Assembly: GCA_947487925.1 (NCBI GenBank) | Contig: CANLCA010000021.1 | Location: forward strand, 1-13,306 | DNA length: 13,306 nt | Origin: Verrucomicrobiales bacterium | GTDB lineage: Bacteria; Verrucomicrobiota; Verrucomicrobiia; Limisphaerales; F1-80-MAGS106 | Direction: 5' to 3' | Part shown: piece by piece, positions 7,368-13,306 of the stretch | Position numbering within the stretch: position 1 is the stretch's first letter | Layout: every line of letters starts with the position of its first letter | Position numbers and translations under genes: made by a program | The notes under the pieces: model-generated | Databases searched by the model: none | Seen by the model: only the letters and a program-made list of their open reading frames with translations | What the model was told of the DNA's origin: nothing

Positions 7368-9572
7368 ATGCATCCGCCCAGTCATGATTTTCTACCGCTG
7401 CTGAAACAACATTTTGGTTTCGATTCTTTCCGGCCACTTCAGCAGGATATCGTGCGCGACGCCCTCGAAGGCTTGGATGTGTTCGCAGTCCTGCCCACCG
7501 GCGGCGGTAAGTCCCTCTGCTTCCAACTGCCAGCGCTGGCCCGACCTGGGCTCACTGTCGTCGTGTCGCCCTTGATCGCGCTGATGAAGGATCAGGTGGA
7601 CTCTCTCCGCGCCAGCGGCATCGCCGCAACCTTCCTCAACTCGTCCCTCTCCTCACAGGAAACCCGGGATCGTCTTCGTGGATTGTTCAACCACGAATTC
7701 AGCCTGCTTTACATCTCTCCAGAACGTCTTCTCATCCCAGGATTTACCAACGACTTGCAAGCCTGGAAGATCGCTCGCCTCGCAGTCGATGAGGCGCATT
7801 GCATCAGTGAGTGGGGCCACGATTTCCGGCCTGAATACCGCCAGCTCGCCGGGATTCGAAGCCTGCTGCCAAACACCCCAATCATAGCCCTCACGGCCAC
7901 CGCCACCTCCAGGGTGCGCCAGGATATCGTCGATCAACTGCACCTCAACAATCCGCGGTGTTATGTCGCGAGCTTCGATAGGCCCAATCTGTCCTATCGC
8001 GTGACAGGAAAATCCGGAGCGGCGAGGCAAACACTCGCTTTCATCAAGGAACGCCCCGGCCAGTGCGGCATCGTCTACTGCCAGAGCAGAAAGACCGTCG
8101 AGGCAGTGGCCGCCAGCCTTGTCGCCGCCGGCGTCGCGGCCCGCCCCTACCACGCAGGCCTCGATCCCGCACAGCGAGCTTCGCACCAGGATCTTTTCCT
8201 GCGAGACGATATCCAGGTCATGTGCGCCACCATCGCCTTCGGAATGGGCATCAACAAATCCAATGTCCGCTTTGTTATCCATTACGATCTCCCCAAAAAC
8301 ATCGAAGGCTACTACCAGGAAACAGGCCGGGCCGGACGCGACGGCCTACCCAGCGACTGCATGCTCCTCTTCAGCCCCGGGGATGTCGTCAAGCAGTCGC
8401 AGTTCATCGAAGAAAAAACGGATCCCCATGATCAGACGGTCGCCAGGGAGCAGTTGCGCCTCATGATTCATTTTGCCGAATCCAACGCCTGTCGACGAAA
8501 GGAATTGCTGGCTTATTTCAGCGAAAACTATCTCCCATCGAATTGCGGTGGATGTGATAATTGCCTGAGTCCGCGTGAAACATACGACGGAACATTCCTG
8601 GCCCAAAAATTCCTGTCCTGTGTCTTCAGGGTGCGAGAGAAAAGTGGTTTCGCTGTCGGGCTGAATCATCTTGTGGATATCCTCACGGGCCAAGCTGGCG
8701 AAAAGATCCAAAAATGGGGCCACGACCAACTGTCGACTTATGGTATCGGCAAGGACCAAACACGTTCTGATTGGGCCACGATAGGGCGCGAGCTGATCCG
8801 GCTCGGCTACGCCTCGCAGAACGCTGCGCACTACAACACCCTAGAGCTCACGACTCAAGGTCGCTCCCTGTTGCGCGAACGACGTCCCGTCTTCCTCACG
8901 AAACCTTTATGTACTCCTCCTCAAGAAGCCCAGAAGCCCGCTCGGACAGGAGGGATTCCTTGCGATGAAAAACTCTTCGAACAGCTTCGGTCCCTGAGAA
9001 AACAGCTCGCAGACCAGCGCAACGTGCCCGCCTACGTGGTGTTCTCGGACGCGGCACTGCGCGACATGGCCCGAATCTACCCCACGGACGAACGCGAGTT
9101 CGCGACTGTCAACGGCGTTGGGGCCGCGAAACTTCGCGATTTTTCGAACGTTTTCACCGCCGAAGTGACTCGGTTCCTCAGGGAGAACCCACGACAAGAT
9201 TTCTCGAAACATTCCTCCGAGGCCCCTAACCCTAGGAGCCAGGAGCCGACCTCCCCCGGCTCCATTCATGAATCGGCCGAGGCGACTTGGCAGCAATTTC
9301 GACGCGGCGCCTCAGTCCAGACCATCGCCGAGGAACGAGCCCTTTCCGAAAGGACGGTTTACGAACACCTGGTGCGCGGCATTCAGTCGGGAGAATCAAT
9401 TGACTTGGGCAGGTTTCTCACCTCCGAACAGCAGCAGGAGGTGATTTCTGCCTTCGCCAATCTGGGACTTGAAAGGCTGGCTCCGGTCCGCGAGAACTTG
9501 GGCGGGCGTTACGACTTCGAGACCCTTAAAATCGTCCGCGCCACGCTCTCCAAGCCCTCACATTTGGGTTGA
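7368..9572 (+). CDS. recQ: ATP-dependent DNA helicase RecQ
   Basis: RecQ is a 3'-5' DNA helicase of recombination and replication-fork repair. The 734-residue protein has all expected parts: Walker A VLPTGGGKSL (41-50), motif Ia VVSPLIALMKDQ (65-76), the DEAH box with the RecQ aromatic-rich loop (LAVDEAHCISEWGHDFRPEY, 138-157), ALTATAT (174-180), motifs V/VI (IAFGMGINK, QETGRAGRDGLPSD, 289-330), the four-cysteine zinc site (C375, C393, C396, C399), the RQC winged helix (about 405-510), the HRDC domain (about 535-608) and, after a Ser/Pro linker, a C-terminal helix-turn-helix region (RGASVQTIAEERALSERTVYEHL, 646-668) common in bacterial RecQ. The ATG at 7368 lies directly before the conserved N-terminus; an in-frame TTG at 7227 would add 47 residues of no recognisable character. 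No Shine-Dalgarno precedes it. gcvP begins 30 bases after the stop. Confidence 0.96.
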   Translation: MHPPSHDFLPLLKQHFGFDSFRPLQQDIVRDALEGLDVFAVLPTGGGKSLCFQLPALARPGLTVVVSPLIALMKDQVDSLRASGIAATFLNSSLSSQETRDRLRGLFNHEFSLLYISPERLLIPGFTNDLQAWKIARLAVDEAHCISEWGHDFRPEYRQLAGIRSLLPNTPIIALTATATSRVRQDIVDQLHLNNPRCYVASFDRPNLSYRVTGKSGAARQTLAFIKERPGQCGIVYCQSRKTVEAVAASLVAAGVAARPYHAGLDPAQRASHQDLFLRDDIQVMCATIAFGMGINKSNVRFVIHYDLPKNIEGYYQETGRAGRDGLPSDCMLLFSPGDVVKQSQFIEEKTDPHDQTVAREQLRLMIHFAESNACRRKELLAYFSENYLPSNCGGCDNCLSPRETYDGTFLAQKFLSCVFRVREKSGFAVGLNHLVDILTGQAGEKIQKWGHDQLSTYGIGKDQTRSDWATIGRELIRLGYASQNAAHYNTLELTTQGRSLLRERRPVFLTKPLCTPPQEAQKPARTGGIPCDEKLFEQLRSLRKQLADQRNVPAYVVFSDAALRDMARIYPTDEREFATVNGVGAAKLRDFSNVFTAEVTRFLRENPRQDFSKHSSEAPNPRSQEPTSPGSIHESAEATWQQFRRGASVQTIAEERALSERTVYEHLVRGIQSGESIDLGRFLTSEQQQEVISAFANLGLERLAPVRENLGGRYDFETLKIVRATLSKPSHLG

Positions 9573-9602
9573 TTCGCCCCGGATCACCACTATTTTCGCC
9601 GG

Positions 9603-12515
9603 ATGGTTTTGACCGCGCGCGAATCATTCTCCCATCGGCATATAGGGCCCAGACCCGAGGAACTCCAAGGCATGGCCACACTATGCGGATTCCCTTCGCT
9701 GGAGGCGCTGATCGACGCAGCGGTGCCACCCGGGATCCGATCCAAAAAGCCGCTCCAGATCCCGAAGGCTCTGTCCGAGTTCGAAGCACTGAAAGCCCTG
9801 CGCTCAATGGCGGTCAAGAACCAGGTCTTCCGGTCGTTCATAGGCATGGGTTACAACGACACCATCACACCGCCGGTGATCCAGCGGAACATTCTCGAAA
9901 ACCCCGGTTGGTACACCCAATACACCCCCTACCAAGCCGAGATCTCTCAAGGACGATTGGAAGGGCTTTTGAACTTCCAAACCATGATCCGGGATTTAAC
10001 CGCCCTGGACATTGCCAACGCGTCGTTGTTGGATGAGGCCACAGCTTGCGCCGAAGCCATGCACCTCTGCTCGAGCCTGAAGGAGGCTGGAGACCGGAGT
10101 GTCTTCCTCGTCGATCATCACTGTCATCCGCAGAATCTCGCGGTCCTCAGAACCCGGGCAACCCCGCTGGGTATCACCCTGGTCGTCGGCGACCCCGCCA
10201 CGCTTGAAATCAACAGCAACACCTTCGGGATCCTGGTGCAATACCCCGGCACTGACGGCGTGATTCGAGATTTTTCCGCATTGGCCCAACGCACCCACGA
10301 AGCGGGGGCGCTTCTGGTTGTCTCAGCGGACCTGCTCTCACTCACTCTGCTGAAGCCGCCGGGCGAATTCGGCGCCGATATCGCTGTGGGCAGCGCCCAG
10401 CGCTTCGGCGTTCCGCTCGGATACGGCGGGCCACACGCCGCTTTCTTTGCCACGCGCGACGAATTCAAGCGTTCCATGCCAGGCAGGCTGGTGGGGGTCT
10501 CTAGGGATTCCCGTGGGAAGCCCGCTTTGCGCTTGTCCCTTCAAACCCGGGAACAACATATCCGGCGCGAGAAAGCCACGAGCAATATCTGCACCGCCCA
10601 AGCGCTCCTCGCCAACATGGCCATGGCCTACGCCGCCTACCACGGCCCTGCCGGTCTGACCGCAATCGCCACACGCGTCAACCGGCTCACACACGTGCTC
10701 GCTTCTGTCCTTGTTGGCCTCGGACATGATGTCGGCGACGCCCCGTTCTTCGATACGTTGTCGGTGCGCCTCTCCAATATAGCGGCTCCGGAACTCGCGC
10801 GCATCGCCTCAAGCCACCGGATCAACCTGCGTCTCGTGGATGGCTCCACCGTGGCTCTTTCTCTCGACGAGAAGACCTCTCTCGACGACGTCAAGGAGCT
10901 CGCCCAAATCTTTAACTCCGATCGAATCCCACCCTCAACACTTTGGGAGAGAGCGGTCGAGTCTGCGCAAGACGACGATGCGTGTGCCTTCCCGGTGGCG
11001 TTTCGACGAACTTCACCATTTCTGACTCAGCCGGTATTCAACTGCCATCAAAGTGAGACCGAGATGTTGCGTTACCTGCGCAGGCTCGAGTCAAAAGACC
11101 TCTCGCTTTGCCACAGCATGATCCCCCTCGGGTCCTGCACCATGAAACTCAATGCCAGTTGCGAAATGTTCCCCGTCTCATGGCCGGAGTTCGCCAACCT
11201 CCATCCATTCGCTCCCCTGGAACAAACACGAGGATATCAGGAACTGTTTTCAACCCTCGAAGATTGGCTCAAGGAATGCACCGGTTTTGCAGCGATTTCC
11301 TTGCAGCCGAACGCGGGATCTCAAGGGGAATACGCCGGCTTGCTGACCATCCGCCGTTACCACGAATCCAAAGGGGAAGGCCGTCGCAACATCTGCCTCA
11401 TCCCCACTAGCGCCCACGGCACCAACCCGGCCAGCGCCGTGATGTGCGGATTTCAGGTGGTGCCCGTCTCCTGCGACACAGACGGCAACATCGACGTCAA
11501 CGATCTCCGGTCCAAAGCAGCGTTGCACAGTGAAAAGCTCGCCGCGCTCATGATCACCTACCCGAGCACTCATGGAGTTTTTGAAGCCTCGATCCGGCAG
11601 ATTTGTGATCTCACCCACGCGGCCGGTGGGCAGGTTTACATGGATGGGGCGAACATGAACGCTCAAGTAGGCCTCACAAGCCCAGGGGAAATTGGCGCGG
11701 ACGTTTGCCATCTCAATCTGCACAAAACCTTCTGCATCCCACACGGTGGCGGAGGACCCGGCATGGGGCCGATTGGGGTCGCCTCCCATCTGGCTGCCTT
11801 CTTGCCAGGGCATCCGGAGGTCACTCTGCCCGGATTGGAAAGGGAAGGAGCCGTCAGCGCCGCGCCGTGGGGCAGTGCCTCCATCCTACCCATTTCCTGG
11901 GTTTACATCGCTTGCATGGGGCCTCAGGGCCTCGCCGATGCCACAAGAGTGGCGATCCTCAACGCCAATTACATTGCCAGGAAGCTGGAGAACCACTACC
12001 CCGTTCTCTATAAGGGTCCCGGCGGTTTGGTTGCGCACGAATGCATCCTGGATCTAAGGCGCCTCGTCGTTTCGAACAACGGCCTATCCAGTTTTCTGTC
12101 CGTCAAGCATACCACCGCGGAGGATGTCGCCAAACGGCTCATGGATTATGGAATCCATGCCCCTACCCTGAGCTGGCCCGTTGCGGGAACGCTGATGGTT
12201 GAACCCACGGAAAGCGAGCCCTTGAGCGAGTTGGACCGCTTCTGCACCGCCATGATCGCCATCCACGCGGAGATGCTCGAGGTTGAAACCGGTGCTGCTG
12301 ACCCCAAAAACAATGTGCTCAAAAACGCACCTCACACAGCGGACCAAACTTCGTCGGATTCTTGGAATCGGCCTTACAGTCGCGACACCGCCGCGTTCCC
12401 GGTAGCCTCATTGCGCGAGTTCAAATTCTGGCCTGCGGTGGGACGCATCGACAATGTTTATGGGGATCGAAATCTCGTCTGCAACTGCGTCGGTATGGAA
12501 GCCTACTCGACTTAG
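9603..12515 (+). CDS. gcvP: Glycine dehydrogenase (decarboxylating), P-protein, single chain
   Basis: This PLP-dependent P-protein of the glycine cleavage system releases CO2 from glycine and passes the aminomethyl group to lipoylated GcvH. At 970 residues it is the full-length, one-polypeptide type found in Proteobacteria, not the split GcvPA/GcvPB type. The N-terminal half begins SFSHRHIGPRPEE and contains FIGMGYNDTITPPVIQRNIL and NPGWYTQYTPYQAEISQGRLE. The C-terminal half carries the active-site blocks: GSCTMKLNA (about 510), PNAGSQGEYAGLL, IPTSAHGTNPASA (about 600), TYPSTHGVFE, MDGANMNAQVG (about 680) and the PLP lysine in LNLHKTFCIPHGGGGPGMGPIGV (K708). ATG 9603 directly precedes the conserved N-terminus. 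It follows recQ by 30 bases and could be co-transcribed with it. No gcvT, gcvH or lipoyl genes are visible nearby, and no glycine riboswitch fits in the 30-base gap. Confidence 0.97.
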   Translation: MVLTARESFSHRHIGPRPEELQGMATLCGFPSLEALIDAAVPPGIRSKKPLQIPKALSEFEALKALRSMAVKNQVFRSFIGMGYNDTITPPVIQRNILENPGWYTQYTPYQAEISQGRLEGLLNFQTMIRDLTALDIANASLLDEATACAEAMHLCSSLKEAGDRSVFLVDHHCHPQNLAVLRTRATPLGITLVVGDPATLEINSNTFGILVQYPGTDGVIRDFSALAQRTHEAGALLVVSADLLSLTLLKPPGEFGADIAVGSAQRFGVPLGYGGPHAAFFATRDEFKRSMPGRLVGVSRDSRGKPALRLSLQTREQHIRREKATSNICTAQALLANMAMAYAAYHGPAGLTAIATRVNRLTHVLASVLVGLGHDVGDAPFFDTLSVRLSNIAAPELARIASSHRINLRLVDGSTVALSLDEKTSLDDVKELAQIFNSDRIPPSTLWERAVESAQDDDACAFPVAFRRTSPFLTQPVFNCHQSETEMLRYLRRLESKDLSLCHSMIPLGSCTMKLNASCEMFPVSWPEFANLHPFAPLEQTRGYQELFSTLEDWLKECTGFAAISLQPNAGSQGEYAGLLTIRRYHESKGEGRRNICLIPTSAHGTNPASAVMCGFQVVPVSCDTDGNIDVNDLRSKAALHSEKLAALMITYPSTHGVFEASIRQICDLTHAAGGQVYMDGANMNAQVGLTSPGEIGADVCHLNLHKTFCIPHGGGGPGMGPIGVASHLAAFLPGHPEVTLPGLEREGAVSAAPWGSASILPISWVYIACMGPQGLADATRVAILNANYIARKLENHYPVLYKGPGGLVAHECILDLRRLVVSNNGLSSFLSVKHTTAEDVAKRLMDYGIHAPTLSWPVAGTLMVEPTESEPLSELDRFCTAMIAIHAEMLEVETGAADPKNNVLKNAPHTADQTSSDSWNRPYSRDTAAFPVASLREFKFWPAVGRIDNVYGDRNLVCNCVGMEAYST

Positions 12516-12562
12516 CCGGCATTTTGAGAAATCGACAGAGCGTTTGTGAATTTGATGGTTAC

Positions 12563-12595
12563 TTCGGAAGTGTTTTATAGCCAATATCTTCCGAA
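12563..12595 (+). terminator. Inverted repeat downstream of gcvP, possible terminator
   Basis: TTCGGAAG (12563-12570) and CTTCCGAA (12588-12595) form a perfect 8-bp stem with a 17-base loop, about 50 bases after the gcvP stop. There is no T-run after it, so intrinsic termination is doubtful; it may instead protect the mRNA 3' end. Confidence 0.3.
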
Positions 12596-12700
12596 CATTT
12601 CATAAGGGCCAATACCGTTTAACTGTTTGGGGAATAGCGATTCCGTCAACACCCACTGCTCCAAGAGACGACCCCTGACCCTGGAAAAAGCAGCTGAGAA

Positions 12701-12729
12701 ACCACTAATCTTCGCTAATTACCACTAAT
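12701..12729. repeat. Short direct repeat: CTAAT three times at 10-base spacing
   Basis: CTAAT occurs at 12705-12709, 12715-12719 and 12725-12729, exactly one helical turn apart, and the longer unit ACCACTAAT is repeated at 12701-12709 and 12721-12729. All copies lie on one face of the DNA. It resembles the short ~10-base intergenic repeats I associate with environmental bacteria; its function is not known to me. Confidence 0.6.
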
Positions 12730-12822
12730 ACAACAAGATGTGAGAAATAACGATGGGGACGCCGGTTCACTGTATGGGTGAGGTGCTCAGTCGGGGTAAC
12801 TTCTTAACCATGATTGTCACTT

Positions 12823-12853
12823 AGCCAAAATGAGTGGTTCAACTTCCTTTTTT
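12823..12853 (+). terminator. Weak stem followed by a six-T run
   Basis: AGCCA (12823-12827) can pair with TGGTT (12835-12839), with one G-U pair, around a 7-base loop. Six consecutive Ts follow at 12848-12853, nine bases after the stem. The stem is short and the spacing poor, so this is only a weak candidate for terminating readthrough before infC. Confidence 0.15.
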
Positions 12854-12907
12854 AGGTTCACCCATCGGTCTCGTCCTCCGCTCAGCAGGTTGCCTCAAAC
12901 ATTTGCC

Positions 12908-12937
12908 TTGCATACCGGACCGACAAAGCTCTAATAA
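12908..12937 (+). promoter_or_regulatory. Possible sigma70-type promoter for infC
   Basis: TTGCAT (12908-12913) and TAATAA (12932-12937) are separated by 18 bases and resemble -35 and -10 boxes. Transcription would start near 12944 and leave an infC leader of about 70 bases. The -10 is imperfect, and this is a pattern match only. Confidence 0.3.
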
Positions 12938-13004
12938 ACAGCATCGCCGATGTCGGGCATCGTGACGCTCTGAACATCGACTTTGCATGAATAAGTTACA
13001 ACTT

Positions 13005-13011
13005 GAGGGGG
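13005..13011 (+). promoter_or_regulatory. Ribosome binding site of infC
   Basis: GAGGGGG contains GAGG (13005-13008), seven bases before the TTG at 13016, and can pair with the 16S anti-Shine-Dalgarno. It supports the TTG start and is the only clear Shine-Dalgarno-like sequence I see in front of a gene in this window. The preceding in-frame stop TGA overlaps it (13004-13006). Confidence 0.6.
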
Positions 13012-13015
13012 TGTC

Positions 13016-13306
13016 TTGAGTCGCCCCTTTTTCCCTCGTCCACAAGCATCCCCAGGCTCTTTTGCCAGGGTTAACGGAAAGATTCGCGCCCGCGAAGTTC
13101 GAGTGATCGGGATGGAAGGCCAAGCCCTTGGTGTCATCTCGCTTGCCGAGGCTATTTCTATCGCTCGTTCCAAAGGAGTCGACCTCGTCGAGGTGGCTCC
13201 CAATGCGACCCCGCCCGTCTGCCGTATTGTCGATTTTGGGAAGTACCGCTACGAGCAGGCCAAGAAGGATAAAGAATCCAAGAAACATCAGCACGCCAAC
13301 AAGGTC
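13016..13306 (+). CDS. infC: Translation initiation factor IF-3 (5' part, cut by window end)
   Basis: The first 97 codons are present; IF-3 usually has about 170-200 residues, so the C-terminal 30S-binding domain lies beyond the window. IF-3 binds the 30S subunit, prevents premature joining with 50S and checks the start codon. The N-terminal domain is unmistakable: ARVNGKIRAREVRVIGMEGQALGVISLAEAI (residues 17-47), VDLVEVAPNATPPVCRIVDFG (55-75), then the IF-3 signature YRYEQAKKDKESKKHQ and the basic linker. An in-frame TGA at 13004-13006 bounds the start, and between it and the conserved region the only usual start codon is TTG 13016, seven bases after GAGG. This gives a short Pro/Phe-rich extension (MSRPFFPRPQASPGSF). 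The usual partners rpmI and rplT may follow downstream, outside the window. Confidence 0.95.
   Translation, partial: MSRPFFPRPQASPGSFARVNGKIRAREVRVIGMEGQALGVISLAEAISIARSKGVDLVEVAPNATPPVCRIVDFGKYRYEQAKKDKESKKHQHANKV

Larger units (their letters stand above)
12516..13015. other. AT-richer non-coding spacer between gcvP and infC
   Basis: This 500-base stretch is visibly richer in A/T than the flanking genes and lacks a convincing coding frame; the best short frame starts at ATG 12753 and encodes only 23 residues. It contains an 8-bp inverted repeat just after gcvP (12563-12595), a phased CTAAT repeat (12701-12729), a second 8-bp inverted repeat with a long loop (12774-12781 with 12858-12865), a weak stem followed by six Ts (12823-12853), a promoter-like sequence (12908-12937) and the infC ribosome binding site. 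I could not fold a tRNA here. It may serve as a terminator zone plus infC leader; a small RNA is possible. Confidence 0.6.

Noticed and set aside
7103..7387. 94-codon forward frame between esterase and recQ
   Set aside because: It contains the terminator hairpin, lacks a ribosome binding site and runs into the recQ start; no family resemblance.
12753..12824. Small 23-residue open frame (MGTPVHCMGEVLSRGNFLTM...)
   Set aside because: No ribosome binding site, no recognisable features, and length expected by chance in a 500-base gap.
12839..13294. Open reading frame of 151 codons on the minus strand
   Set aside because: It is antisense to infC and its translation resembles no protein family; infC on the plus strand explains the coding signal.

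Overview
The window reads as an ordinary chromosomal stretch of a moderately GC-rich Gram-negative-type bacterium. Gene content and style suggest the PVC group, most likely Verrucomicrobiota: a Rex repressor, an M29 aminopeptidase, a secreted BD-FAE-like esterase, a WecA-type transferase with a non-standard Asp motif, and very few Shine-Dalgarno sequences. This placement is an inference with moderate confidence. No phage, transposase, CRISPR, rRNA or tRNA gene is visible.

Bases 11-4862 (+) hold a tight five-gene run that is probably one transcript: a membrane polyprenyl-phosphate sugar-1-phosphate transferase (WecA/MraY superfamily), a rhomboid intramembrane protease, an exported C39-like cysteine peptidase, the NADH/NAD+-sensing repressor Rex, and a PLP-dependent alpha-oxoamine synthase (BioF/Kbl-like). 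Two junctions overlap at stop/start (ATGA at 1936, TTGA at 3738) and a third is only 12 bases. The run joins envelope glycan synthesis, two proteases, a redox regulator and a small-molecule enzyme.

Bases 4882-6000 (-) encode an M29 metallo-aminopeptidase that converges on the synthase gene. It is divergent from a secreted alpha/beta-hydrolase (6105-7022, +), and the 104-base gap between them must hold both promoters. A 345-base gap follows, containing a good terminator-like hairpin (7141-7164) and a stretch I cannot assign. Then come a full-length RecQ helicase (7368-9572) with RQC, HRDC and a C-terminal HTH region, and, 30 bases later, a single-chain glycine decarboxylase GcvP (9603-12515).

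Bases 12516-13015 are a visibly AT-richer, apparently non-coding 500-base spacer. It contains a helically phased CTAAT repeat, inverted repeats and a possible promoter. It leads to infC (translation initiation factor IF-3), which starts at a TTG codon and runs off the end of the window. infC has the only clear Shine-Dalgarno-like sequence I see. The most unusual signals are in this spacer and in the mixed composition of the first operon. I found no convincing new defence, mobile or biosynthetic system.
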